Assembly: GCF_000006405.1 (NCBI RefSeq)
Contig: NW_003202288.1
Span: 23,091-71,763, forward strand
Source of the DNA: Perkinsus marinus ATCC 50983
Lineage: Eukaryota; Perkinsozoa; Perkinsida; Perkinsidae
Direction: 5' to 3'
DNA: 48,673 bases
The translations under genes and the position numbers were made by a program. Positions 32,169 through 43,163 of the stretch are shown here, one piece after another (within the stretch, counting starts at the first letter, position 1; the number at the start of each line of letters is the position of its first letter). The notes beneath the pieces are model-generated. The model did not search any database and had not been told where the DNA came from. It saw only the letters and a program-made list of their open reading frames with translations.

Positions 32169-34427
32169 TTACTTCCTGAGGTACATCAGGTTGTAAGTTC
32201 CTCTGTCGCATAGTAACGGGTTTGTAACACCCAGTATACGAAGCGCTCGCGAACCCTTCACCTCGCTCACGATCAATGGGGACGAAGACTTTGGCCGGTA
32301 AAGATGATGCCACTTTGAAATGACGCTCCTCGAGATAACACCAGAATAGGATTGTAGTACAATCATTGTACCAATGAACAAAGGCAACATCAATGGTGCT
32401 ACTACTGCGGCTTCTTTGATCGCCAAAACGCCCATGACAGTGAACTCTGCGGAAATCAGACAAGCCAAGATGAATCGGATCGCTCGAGTCCACAATTCAC
32501 CCTTAGTGTCGCAACTTGGGGCGTACACCACCGCAAACTGATTCTTGTATACGAGGGAAAAGAACGAGAAAGCCATAGCCATCACGAAGCTGGATATTGG
32601 CGACATTACAAAATACACGAATAGTATCATGAAAAACAACATGATGGTAGAAAGCACTCTGGGATGGTTCAGCTCGACAGGTGCGCTCAGAGGATCTAAG
32701 AACAACCATGGTCTGCTGCGCTCCTTCTCCGACAGGTTAGATCCCAAGCATCTTCTGAACAGGGCTAGAAGCGCTGGTACCAGGCGTGTGAGTTCAATGC
32801 CCAAGCCAAGACCGATCTGGACGAAGACAAACGACATGAAGTAGTAGGACTGTTGTGGTAGGTAAACAGACAATGCATTCTGCAATGTTCCTAGAAGGTT
32901 CTCTACCACATCTCGTAGCCCGGAGAGCAGACTTCCCGCGATAGCACTGACGAAAAATGCTTGGATGATGTATAGAAACGCCAGCTTCCCAAAAAGAGAA
33001 ACTTCTAAGGCTGTCATCGATACGTGACCTTCCCACTTCGAGAAAACCCCCAATATGAACGGCAGGAGCTCGTTCAACAGCGCAAGGGCAATGGGGGATA
33101 AGAGTTGGAGTACGATTCCGAGAGGAGGCCAGGCTTCTAGAGCGCTTTTGGAGGAAATGTAATTCTTCCTTCAGGAAGGACACTTTCGATATAGACACAA
33201 CGAAAGTGACAGGAATAGTCCAGAAAATGCACAACGCCGTGGTGGCCGCCAGAGACATCACAATACCTAATTGCTGATGGAAATGCGGCATACCAACATT
33301 GCTCCAGTAAACACCATCAGGTAGCGGCGCTGATTCAATGCATAGAGCATGAGGTTCGTCATAGAGCTGCATTTGCAAGGCCTTTGCAGTGAACTGTAGT
33401 GACTTGAATGTGACGAAGCCATCAGAGAGGACTCGGAAGCTTTTCGATGGCACGAGCTTCTTCAGAGGGACCAACGGCACCATGTTCGCCCCCGATGAGA
33501 TGTCCAGCACTTTACGCCTTGGGCTTTGCTCATCGACCATTTCCTGGAAACACTCAGCATCACTGAAATCTCTCTCGATAAAATCGTTCAACACAGTCCG
33601 TTGTACTTCAAGAACTTCAATAACATCAATTTTCTCTTTAGAGAAAAAGCTCGAGCGCTTTTGAGGACGGACACCTCTGTGATGCCATATGTTGTATTCA
33701 TGTTCCAACATCAGAACGGGCTTATTTCGCTCTCTCACTTTCTTGCTGAGAACTCCCAAGTCAAGAGCAACTGCAACATCAGCCACTCCACCAGGAATGA
33801 GCTCTTCAAAAATTCACCTAGTCGATGATTCGAGCGGAGCGATGGAGGTATGTGTCTCACAAAGACACTGTAGTTAGCGACATTCTCGCGGCACATAGAA
33901 GCATGCCGTTTGGCTGTGTACCACGAAAACTCAGTATATATCAAATACAATGTTATTGAAAAAGTAATGTAGGAAGCAATCAGAGTAGACACCATCGACG
34001 GACTACGGGTGGCCAGGTGGCCCACGCTCCACCGAGCGAGCTCATCTTCATTGGCCGGTCCGGAACCCTGGTATTTATATACTGGTATCAAGTAGATAGC
34101 ATTCAAACAGCCAACAACGGCGACTCTGGTACCAAGTCGCAATAGTCGGATAAACGCTATCGCGTCGAGGCCAGCGTTTTCGAGAAGCTCGTCATCAGTG
34201 ATCTTAATAATACCAGGTATCCACCCCATGAAAGCACCATAAACTTTCGAGGACAGCGGACATCGTAACTTCTCTATACACCGACGAGGCTGGTAAAGTG
34301 ACGGGAACCTGCCCCTCAGAGGACTGTAGATGAAGACCGCGGCAACAAAAGTACCCAAAAATATGGCACCAGACAAAAGGACGGCGCTCTGACCAAGCTG
34401 GGTACTTACGGTAGGAGTTGCTGACAT
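32169..34427 (-). CDS. OSCA/CSC1 (TMEM63-like) calcium-permeable channel, with frame changes
   Basis: The start MSATPTVSTQLGQ (ATG 34427) leads into a first membrane helix (AVLLSGAIFLGTFVAAVFIY). Then follow FIRLLRLGTRVAVV, YSVFVRHIPPS, the RRM-like cytosolic loop (ALDLGVLSKKVRERNKPV), the family motif DGVYWSNVGMP, and several membrane helices up to PISSFVMAMAFSFFSLVYKN; the end is NLMYLRK. This is the DUF221/OSCA fold of mechanosensitive or osmosensitive channels. The reading frame changes twice. Near 33771-33817 either a 47-nt GT-AG intron or a one-base deletion in a T run is needed. Near 33120-33160 either a ~37-nt intron with a weak donor or another indel is needed. A pseudogene or assembly errors are therefore possible, but both changes can be explained by in-frame splicing. 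Confidence 0.82.
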
Positions 34428-34530
34428 AGCGACAACACGAAGGGCAAATCGCAAGTCTTATGCGATCGGTCACCTGCATAGGTCACGTCGAGAACACAGA
34501 CACAAAGGCTACGCACAACAACCAGTAGCA

Positions 34531-34668
34531 ACGTAGGAAAACATGCACATGGTCAACTACGTCAACAATTTTTGCGGATGGAAGTGTTGATATTTTCACA
34601 CTTCCGCCCAAAATCGTATGTAGAAATGCATGATGAAGTGACGAAACCAAACATATATTCCAACACTG
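34531..34668 (+). repeat. Dispersed element, copy 5
   Basis: Head GGAAAACATGCACATGGTCA, then ACTACGTCAACAATTTTTGC; CACTTCCGCCCAAAATCGTA; tail AACATATATTCCAACACTG. It is about 138 bp, oriented opposite to the next copy. Confidence 0.7.
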
Positions 34669-34684
34669 AACGGGCATGGGCTTC

Positions 34685-34802
34685 ATAGTTGAAATACGAG
34701 TTCAGTTAGAAATGTACACAAACCTGCGAGAACTTCCTAAAACTCCTCCAGACTTACACATTGGAACACATGTAGTTGTCCAGGTGCATATTTCCCCACA
34801 TT
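34685..34802 (-). repeat. Dispersed element, copy 6 (inverted to copy 5)
   Basis: On the minus strand the head TGTGGGGAAATATGCACC, ACAACTACATGTGTTCC is clear, followed by a weaker body (GGAAGTTCTC, GTACATTTCTAACTGAACTC). The pair with copy 5 is tail to tail. Confidence 0.5.
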
Positions 34803-35294
34803 CTACACCCATGCGTAAAAACCATGAAGTGGAGAATCCCATTCTGACGACTTCTCCTCAAACCAAGATGCCAATGAAAGACGCCGACATACATATAGCA
34901 GCGCTATGATTCCAGAGAGACGGATTGGACTATTCCAGCGGGGCAAGCAGTGTTGAGGGTCGGTACGCCTTCCTTATCTCCCATTGAGGGAGCGCCACAA
35001 GTAGAGGACTTGTAGGAAGAACTTACTTATCAATATAATCAATAGTAGGCTCACTTGACGCTAGGCTGAAATATGCACTGCGACATGGAGCAATAGCCAA
35101 GGAGACAACTTACACAGAAACAAACACAATACTTCGCTATAGGATGCAATCATCCCTCTACACAGATACGACGGACTTCCGTATGCATAGAACTAAATAC
35201 GAGCACAGCTAACCTCGACATATGGAAAACCCAGACCATCTCCGATATTACTCGGAAGACCGAGAACTATGTGCTACTCAGAAACTTATTAATA

Positions 35295-37277
35295 TCATGC
35301 AGAACACATGAAAGCTTTTTCAACCAAGTCACAGACGAATCGATGAGCGTCTTCTTTCCCACCAGTCAGATAGTGCTTGCTGAAGTCTGCGATGTTCACG
35401 CGTACAACCTCGGCGTTTAACAAGCGACTCACGATCCTTCCCTTCCACACGGCTCGACCGTGCAAACGTCGGGTATCCGCACCTCGGGCAGCTCTTAGAA
35501 AATGCGAGGGCCCGTCCGCCTCGACAACAATGCGTCGCCCATCAGATCGAGATATCAGTGCATCTACCGGACCCACTGCAGTTGCGAACTCTTGTTGAAC
35601 CTTGACACTCTGATGGAGCCCTTGGAGTGCTTCAAACACTTGAAGTTGGAAGTGGCTCGGGCTAGGTGACGGCCAGACGATTCCACACGGGATCGCGTCA
35701 CCAGCAGCAACAGCGCAACTAACTCGTGCTTGGTCAACCTGCGATGCTCCTACTTCTGATAGAGTCTCCAACAAGTATACAGGAATGGCTTCAAGGCACT
35801 TGTTGGCTAAGTCGTGCTGTCCCATAATCGCGAATGACCCTGCCAGTTGAGCAAGATCTTCAATACCACACGCTGGTAGAATTCTATGCAGATACTTAAA
35901 GAGGGTCTCCATACAATCAGTCGGTGCTAGCGGGGATAGCCGAGACCAAGCCCATACGATGGAGGCATAGTGTTTCGGAGAGACAGGAGTGTCAAGGTCA
36001 ATGGCAGCCACCAGTTTGATAACAAGGTCGTCATCGAAGTACCCGGCATCAACCAGAGCCCACAGACATTTGGACACTTGTGCTGCACTACGCGGAGTAG
36101 TACCCTCCAACCAGGTGCACAAGAGTCCCACTTCTTCGCGAGACAAGACAGCTATTGCTGACCAGAACAGTGTCGGGTGGTCCTTAGCAGAAAGTTCGCG
36201 TTCGCGCTTCATCGCCGATCGAGCTAATTCACGAAGCAGTCCGTTGTCGTCTTTAGCATAGCACCAACACAAGGCGACCATAGTAGTTGTGTTCATTTCC
36301 GGAATTTGTCCCCGTAACACTGGCGCTAGACAACTGAGCAGTTTGGAATAGAGATGAGCAGCAGCATGGTCTCGACTAGACCACACGCCGATACCCCACA
36401 AGCAGTTAGCGATGCCCCTAGGCTCGAATTCAGGGAAACGTGACAACAGATCAGTTCCAAGCGCCACAACTGCATGCTCAACGGAAGCTGAATCTAGCCA
36501 ATTACACGGAGTTTTCCCAAACGCCCAAAGAATATTCGCCATACTCTGAGGTGATAACAGAGTTCGCTTTGTTGAGACCGACAGCCAACTCTTGGAGACA
36601 GTGTTAAAGACCATACGACTACCCTCGGGACACTCCAATGTTGCTAACGCCCACAGAATGTTGGAAATGTGCTGGCCTTCATATTCCGCCGATTTGTTCT
36701 CGATGTGGCCGCTAACAGAATGTAGTGCAATCAAGTTGATACTGTGTTCAGCTTTACCATATGCCCATACTATATTGGCAACAGATTGAGGACTGAAATC
36801 GTCAAGGTTTTCGAGACGACTCAGTGCGGACTCCATCACTTGTCTCACGTCTCTCGATTGGAATCTCTCCTGGTGCTTAGCAATGGCGTACAGAGCGGAT
36901 GACAAAGCTTGCGGCGACATTGTACACATATGGTCTCCCGCCAGCGCTAACAGCTGTGAGTATAGTTTCCTGTCGGCCGAATTCCTCCCGAGTTTACCGA
37001 GAGACCATAAGAGCATCCCATACTGGTCTGGTTCATAAAAGTACAGTCGTTTTGGTTCAAGTGCCGTGCCAACGAGGCAGCGCACGAAAGGCAAGTCCGA
37101 ATTCTCAGCCACTCTAGCCAAGCGTTGTAGTGCCGCCGTAAAATGCATAGGATGCCAGTCCTTGAACTTGAGGCTCTGGGCTGTGGTCCCCAGTAAGATC
37201 AATTCCCTTCGAGACGCTCGGCATATCCGATCTAGTAATCGCGGTGGAGAGGAAGATGATAAACGATGTTGGGCCAT
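35295..37277 (-). CDS. RAP-domain protein with octotricopeptide-like helical repeats
   Basis: Intronless 660-aa protein. The ATG at 37277 (MAQHRLSSSSPPRLLDRICR) gives an Arg/Ser-rich, acid-free N-terminus like a mitochondrial presequence. The middle consists of degenerate ~35-40-residue helical repeats with the recurring core PQSVANIVWAYGKAE, GQHISNILWALATLE, PQSMANILWAFGKTP, PRGIANCLWGIGVWS, PKHYASIVWAWSRLS. The C-terminal ~70 residues form a RAP domain (VDALISRSDGRRIVVEADGP, SHFL, then VVRVNIADFSKHYL). Such proteins bind organellar RNA and act in mitochondrial or plastid rRNA and mRNA processing; they are expanded in apicomplexans and related alveolates. The target RNA is unknown. The lack of introns contrasts with most neighbours. 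Confidence 0.9.
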   Translation of the reverse strand: MAQHRLSSSSPPRLLDRICRASRRELILLGTTAQSLKFKDWHPMHFTAALQRLARVAENSDLPFVRCLVGTALEPKRLYFYEPDQYGMLLWSLGKLGRNSADRKLYSQLLALAGDHMCTMSPQALSSALYAIAKHQERFQSRDVRQVMESALSRLENLDDFSPQSVANIVWAYGKAEHSINLIALHSVSGHIENKSAEYEGQHISNILWALATLECPEGSRMVFNTVSKSWLSVSTKRTLLSPQSMANILWAFGKTPCNWLDSASVEHAVVALGTDLLSRFPEFEPRGIANCLWGIGVWSSRDHAAAHLYSKLLSCLAPVLRGQIPEMNTTTMVALCWCYAKDDNGLLRELARSAMKRERELSAKDHPTLFWSAIAVLSREEVGLLCTWLEGTTPRSAAQVSKCLWALVDAGYFDDDLVIKLVAAIDLDTPVSPKHYASIVWAWSRLSPLAPTDCMETLFKYLHRILPACGIEDLAQLAGSFAIMGQHDLANKCLEAIPVYLLETLSEVGASQVDQARVSCAVAAGDAIPCGIVWPSPSPSHFQLQVFEALQGLHQSVKVQQEFATAVGPVDALISRSDGRRIVVEADGPSHFLRAARGADTRRLHGRAVWKGRIVSRLLNAEVVRVNIADFSKHYLTGGKEDAHRFVCDLVEKAFMCSA

Positions 37278-39070
37278 CACAAACAACTACATGCTCGGAA
37301 AACAACGCTTGTTCAGAGAATTCATTCTGGAAATTTGATTGTATTTTGAAGACAAAATTCCCAGGTAAAAACGTCACAGTCGATTCCTATTGAGCACCCA
37401 ATACTCGAGCTGTGAAGTTAGTAACAAAAGTAGCCGCATCTACTCCATAAGTCTACGACGTTATAAGGTGGACTGTTTTCCAGGCTCTGCCACCTCATTC
37501 CATGAGGACAAGAGACAGTGGACGTGCTTTCTTCAGAGAGGCATTCTTGAGCTTCTTACGCATGGAACCGCTAAATTTAGTCTAATTCGCTCTCAAAATC
37601 CTCCTTGAAAAACACCTCAAGAAGAGTTCTTCAAATCATCGACTTATTGAGCTTTGAAGAGATCCTCGAAAGAGGCCCCAAAAATGTATCCTGGTTGGCC
37701 TAAGTCTCGCAGAAAAGAATTGAGTCGTAAAGAACAGAATGACGCCTGTCTCCCGAGGTCTAGCTTTCTATACCAATCTCACTATTTCCCCAAGTCCTCC
37801 CACTATCATCGCAACACAAACAGGTCTGCACGATCTACCAAATTACGAGCCGGATACCCTGGTCGAGCTTTCGCCTTAGGCATCCGAGCCAACGTGGATC
37901 TGGGACGAACAGCTCGTAATGTAGCCGATTTCAACGTGGGGACGTGGCCGGCATTCTTGAATGGCAACTGAGTAGTCAGTTGGAAACTCGGCACTGAAGC
38001 AGTGCTGGCCTTTCGACCCAGCGACTGGTCGCCATTGGCGACCAGTTTTGTGAACAAAACGAAATTGTGAGCCTCGATTACTTCTCCTCATGCTGCCTCA
38101 TCGCTGCCTTCAACGTTATATAAGCCACGAGGGAATAAAATCATGAATAGCGAGATAGCCCACGTACTGTACGTTGCGTACATTATGGAACTTCCCCTGA
38201 AGTATCTATCTATTAGCCACGTTGGATGGCAATTGGTGTTGTCGACCATGATGCTGATCATTGCTTTGAGCTAACGTCATATAAAGAGGAGCTCATCATT
38301 GACAGTATTCCACCATCCAAACATTCTATATAATGCTTTCACAGTCAGAGTCGGATCATCGGTGAATTTAGTCACCAGTATTGCTACGGTAGGCATGATA
38401 GTATCATGAGGTTACCTCAGTAGAAACTAAGGTATCTTGAAACGTCATTATGCTGCGTTGGAAAGGTCACGAAATAGTGCTCAGGAAGATTCAACGCTGC
38501 AATGGTTGTATGCGGAGTCGCTGGATTGGGAGCACCCTCCACCGAAGCGGGTAGCTCAGGCCAGAGTTTCAATTTATTCTAGTGCGCAACCGAGCTCGGC
38601 AGTCAGGCCAGGCATCCCGTAACTATTCATGTGGACAGGAGGCTCTAGTGACTAGTGAAGTCGCTTGATGGTTATGAGTGAGAGGCTATCTCACACCCTG
38701 TGAGATAGCCTCTCTAAATGACTTGCGAGTCACAAATCACTGTAAATAACAATGAGCAATATCGAGCGGTGCCAGCTAGGTATACAGCATCTAGCCCCAA
38801 CTTGAAACAACACAACTATCAATCAGGCGAAAAGCAATGAAGTGTAAAGACCGTAAGGTGATGGTAGCACTGCCATTCGCCATCCATAATCACACTAGTC
38901 CGGAACTTGCTCGCGAGACTGATACGGCACAACAGATTCATCTGAATGGACTTTTGAATCACGAGTGCCTTTTTGACATATGGAAGGCCGCCGACTCACC
39001 GAGCATAGAACGAAATTCATGTTTGAAAAATTTGACCATTCGCAAATCGCGATGAGAATCATCGAAAACC
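37278..39070. other. 1.8-kb intergenic region
   Basis: No supported gene. Overlapping short ORFs on both strands at 37654-38091 and a 61-codon plus frame at 38437-38622 have no recognisable features. A perfect hairpin lies at 38680-38714. Confidence 0.5.
38680..38714. other. Perfect 16-bp inverted repeat with 3-nt loop
   Basis: Arms GAGAGGCTATCTCACA and TGTGAGATAGCCTCTC around CCC. All 16 pairs match. It is intergenic, roughly 360 bp beyond the stop of APX2 (which lies on the minus strand), so it could fold in RNA from either strand. Confidence 0.9.
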
Positions 39071-39964
39071 TCACATTTTGATGCCACCATCTACGATGAA
39101 CTCAGAACCGAGCTCGCTCAGCTTGATATGAGCCTTCTCATAGTCCTCTAAAAACTTATCATTATCCTCTGCATAAAGTTCAACATATTCTCTGAAGAAA
39201 GGATCTGTGACAAGAGCGTTATCGGTCTTCAGCACCAGCAAGCCGTTGTCCTCATCGGAGTCCTTTTTGGCATCCTCCATGATGTTGATGAAGTACTCAT
39301 TATCAAACTTGAGCCATTTCCTGCACCAAGAGCGGCCGCCCTTCATACCGATACCCTCCTTTCCATCAAGACGAGCCACCTCGCTGCCGTTGGTGTATTG
39401 AGTACCGCGTCCAGCAGCCTCCTCAACCGTGCCAGAACGATCTTTGAAGGCCCTACCGATAGTATGACCACCAGAAAGAGCGACAATCTCCTGATCATTG
39501 AAGCCCATACGGTAGAAGATCTTCCTCAAATGGTCGGCGGCGCCGTCAGGGCTGGGGAGTCTCCCTTCGGGAGGACACTCCTCAGGACCAGAGATGTCCT
39601 TCCTGCCGAACTTCATATTGGGGAGAATGTCAGGCCCCCCACAGTGTTTCAAGGCGCATGCCGATGCCAACTGGATGGTATCGGCCCAAGACACACCGGG
39701 GTACTTGGCCTTAATGGGCTCGAGGAATCTTCGACCTTTGGCCAACCCAGCATTTGCCTCATGCTTGAGTTCGGCATCAAATCTGATTCCACCATTGGCC
39801 CCACCACACTCCGGCCAAGGGAGGGACTTATCATAAGTCCCACTGTCGTGCCAAGCAAAACGGACAATGATGGGATCACAGTTCAGCTCGTCAATCATGG
39901 CAGTGAGATCATCTGCCATGGCATGGAGGTCTTTGGCGTATTGCTTGGGATCACTCTGTACCAT
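39071..39964 (-). CDS. Ascorbate peroxidase 2 (class I haem peroxidase)
   Basis: Intronless 297-aa protein from the ATG at 39964 (MVQSDPKQYAKDLHAMADDL). Catalytic Arg-Trp-His in VRFAWHDSGTYDKS and proximal His in VALSGGHTIGRAF are intact. Unlike the copy at 27318-28307 it starts almost directly at the peroxidase domain and has no acylation-type leader, so it is probably cytosolic. Its tail is more acidic (KKDSDEDNG, ELYAEDNDKFLEDYEKA). The shared ~270-bp block suggests gene conversion. The plus-strand ORFs here are shadows. Confidence 0.93.
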   Translation of the reverse strand: MVQSDPKQYAKDLHAMADDLTAMIDELNCDPIIVRFAWHDSGTYDKSLPWPECGGANGGIRFDAELKHEANAGLAKGRRFLEPIKAKYPGVSWADTIQLASACALKHCGGPDILPNMKFGRKDISGPEECPPEGRLPSPDGAADHLRKIFYRMGFNDQEIVALSGGHTIGRAFKDRSGTVEEAAGRGTQYTNGSEVARLDGKEGIGMKGGRSWCRKWLKFDNEYFINIMEDAKKDSDEDNGLLVLKTDNALVTDPFFREYVELYAEDNDKFLEDYEKAHIKLSELGSEFIVDGGIKM

Positions 39965-40812
39965 ATTGAGGCGCGACAAAGCTAACAACGAAGCGAATAT
40001 TCAGAATCAGAACACCTGCAGTAACATTAACATAGCGAGGCACAAATTTCGTCTGCTTCCGCTGAACCACGAGACACGAACTGCTGCGGTTCGGCTGCGT
40101 GACGTGACGCACGTGGTCAACAGTCATGATCGGGTCGTCGATTGATACAATAGGTAGTCGATGCTAGAATCCCAAAGGTAGACACGGTTGTAAGATAATA
40201 CTTGGCTGTGGTCGACGAAGTTGGCAGGGGTGCCAACAGTAAGCCTCCAAAAAAATCCCTCGAAACCGATCGTTTGACGCATGCACACGTTAGCAAAGGA
40301 TGAGGCTTTCGCGCCCGCCTTATACTGTCTATTCAGCACAGGTAGGGCTGCACAGGCGGACAACAACGAAAAGGTAGCTGACGATGGCTGAACGGAGTCT
40401 ATTTACATATAGCGACCAATCGATACAATGCAGCTGGCAGACTGGCCCACAGGAGCGGGCAGATCCTCCTACCACAAGCGTGGACCACACACGCATAAGC
40501 ATAGCGGAGCGGAGCCATGTGCGAGTTCATTCGTCCCCGCACCCACCGCCTATTTTGACAATTCACTTCATCTTCAAGCTTGTGCACAAGTTCAGTCTCT
40601 GCACTATTACGAGGACGTCCAGTGCGGGCCTCGAATGCTTTAGATCCAGAACCGTTCTGGAGAGTCCGAATTCGCACATTCACATGCGAGCGGCGACTCG
40701 AGCCGATTTCGGGAAAAGTTCTCCCGAGAACAACCAAACTAGCGAAGACCCCTCTCGCCATTATTATACTCAACCGCCATGCTCGTTAAAATAATCTACT
40801 GTAATAGTGTGT
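39965..40812. other. Intergenic region upstream of APX2
   Basis: Should contain the APX2 promoter and the 3' UTR of the CHFR-like gene. ORFs 40384-40794 (+) and 40399-40773 (-) overlap in antisense and look spurious. Confidence 0.5.
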
Positions 40813-43071
40813 TCAGAATCTAGTTCGATCACAGATATGATTAAGTCGGGCGGCGTGGTTCATGTTGTGCTTCTGAGTTCGGCACGCCATGCCGTACCTG
40901 AGTAAGACTAGAAAGGGCCGCGCACCCCATAAAGGTAAAATCACCAGCAGTTCTCACGACCTCGGCATCGTTGAGGTAGTTGATCGTCAGAGAGCGCCTT
41001 GCGATACTGGAAGATACACTGCTTGACAGCCTCGTAGCCGCACTTAGAGCATACATAATGATCATTGTAGAAATTCCGAACTTGGATCTCTTTAGCAGCG
41101 CCATCGACTTCAAATTTGAATTTCGCATTTTGGTCTCGACCGAGCACTTCTCGCGTCACATCGCCGATATGCTTGTGCACCCCCCTCAAGTGCTCCTCCA
41201 GGGCAGTAGCCTCAAAGCTGTTGTCACCCAATGCTCGGAAAAGGGTGACGTAGCCACCAGATGTATCCAGGTCCTTCAGCTTCCGCAGATTCGGGTCAGA
41301 GTTCCACAACCGGGCCGGGGAGGATGGAAGTGGCTCGACAAGAGCTCGCCTTGCTGCAGCCAGACATGGCCTGGTGGTCGCTGGAGTACAGAAGGCCTGA
41401 ATACTGTATAGGAGGACAGTCACGGTTGAGGTTAGTGTGCATTCTCACCTTGGTGCAGATAGCACAACGTACGTGCAAATCTGGCCTATCAGGGACGACA
41501 TTCTGGCAAGTGTTGCAAGACACATGCAGGGCGTTTCGAACGCACCGGGAACTGAGAGGAAGTTGGCAAATGAAGCGCTCTCCGCCCGATGGGACTTACC
41601 CCGGTACAGGGTCGAAAGAATGGCAGTAGCCACAGACTGAACACGGTACTTGTTGGAACATACCAAAGGCCACTGAGGACAGATAATTAGGAATGACCGC
41701 TGAGATGAGTGCTACTAGCCAGGCCTAGCCCCACATCATCATCAGGAGAGGAGTACTCGTCTTCATATTCATCATAGGAATCATAGTCGGTGTAGGATAT
41801 GTCACTACGGCCTACCGTCCCCGCTGAGGTGGCAGAGCCGTGAGCAGCCAATAGGAAGCCACGATTCACTTTACTGAGGTCGTAACTTCACAAGAGAGAA
41901 TGTGGATGAGCAGAACACGAACAGTACTCGTTCTTCAGCAGAGTGTCCGAATCGTCCGACTGCCGCTTATCCTGATCCGATCGTCTATCTAGACAAGGAC
42001 AGGGTTAAAGATCAGGAAGGAATGCACATACGGTACCTCGAATCTTGTCACCCTCCACAAGCTTCTCTGTAAGGTTGACCACAGTGCGATTGGGCTTCAC
42101 ACTTCTCACTCTAGATCGGCACTGAGGGCAGTCGGTGTGGCGCTGCAACCATTGGCTCAGACAAGACGAACAGAAATTGTGTAAACAGTCCAAGACCATC
42201 ACCGGCCGATACATCAAGTCCTGAAAAGACATCCTCAACGACCATGAATCAGCATAGAACGGTTCACCTGGCAGATAGCACAACGTAGTTCCTCCGCGAT
42301 CTCCTCCTCGCCTGGTAACTCCGAAGAGCTCGAGTCCCTCCTGCGCTTTTGCCCTGATAGCTGCGGAGTCGTCGGTTGTCGTGCAGGCTGGGTCGACGGA
42401 GCAGAAGCGTCACCCAGGATCAGTTGATATCCCAATATCGGGCCTGGCAGTTATCATATATTCACCCAAAGTTCACCGCGACACCCTACCTCTGTTGGGA
42501 GGGAATAGAAATATCATCTCACTGTCAGCGATACAGGACACCCCACTACGGCCAACCTTACGGCACGTCTGCAAAGTCCTACCTACATACGTCCCACCGC
42601 GACTCCGATTGCTAACGATCCAACCAGCAACTGAAACACGTGTCGGCGGGGAATCTGTGGTCGATGAGCCCACCTGACTGGCCTGGCAGAGGGGCGCCCA
42701 AAGAGAGCTCGAAATGAAATTTGGAGACCTGTGGGACGTTGATGTTAACCTGAGGGAAAAGACTAGCTTCATCCAAGCAGCAACGGCCATTCTCACAACT
42801 TTCACGTTATCGCCGCGCTTCGGTGGGCCACGGCCGACTCTGACGCACGTCTCGGATGGAAACTCTATGTCGGGAAGAATGTGGGGACACAGCGATTTCA
42901 GTCGGCGACCGACGGCAGCTCTCCCGTCACTATTCCCACCTAAGAGTGACCCCCAACAGTAACAGGCAATGCTCTATCACCGAAGCCGCTCTCACCATTG
43001 ATAGGATCGCCCGGGGGCTGCAGAGCCGAGGAAGACGACGAGGACGGGGCACTCCCACCGGGACCGATCAT
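40813..43071 (-). CDS. CHFR-like E3 ubiquitin ligase (FHA-RING-PBZ)
   Basis: Multi-exon gene starting at ATG 43071 (MIGPGGSAPSSSSSSALQPP). The first exons (43071-42951, 42864-42806, then from 42749) build an FHA domain: FPSETCVRVGRG, VNINVPQVSKFHFELSLG, NRSRGGTYVGRTL. After a basic linker (GQKRRRDSSSSEL) a C3HC4 RING follows (ELRCAICQ|DLMYRPVMVLDCLH, NFCSSCLSQWLQRH, DCPQCRSRV). Next comes an acidic stretch (YDSYDEYEDEYSSPDDD), then the CHFR cysteine-rich region (VPCSVCGYCHSFDP, HVSCNTCQNV, HVRCAICTK, NFYNDHYVCSKCGYEAVKQC). The end is a PBZ-type poly(ADP-ribose)-binding finger, NCWYGMACRTQKHNMNHAAR, LNHICDRTRF. CHFR acts in an antephase mitotic stress checkpoint. All catalytic and zinc ligands I can check are present. 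Some middle joins are approximate. Confidence 0.9.
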
Positions 43072-43163
43072 CCCATAAAAAAGGGAGAAAGTGTCTAAGA
43101 CTTTTTTCAGTGGGCTGTGGAACCCAACAGATCTACGAGCAAACCCAACAACCCCATGTACAC

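Larger units (their letters stand above)
34428..35294. other. Intergenic region with two inverted dispersed elements
   Basis: Lies between the start of the channel gene and the 3' end of the RAP gene. Besides the two elements (34531-34668 and about 34685-34802) no gene is supported. Confidence 0.6.
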
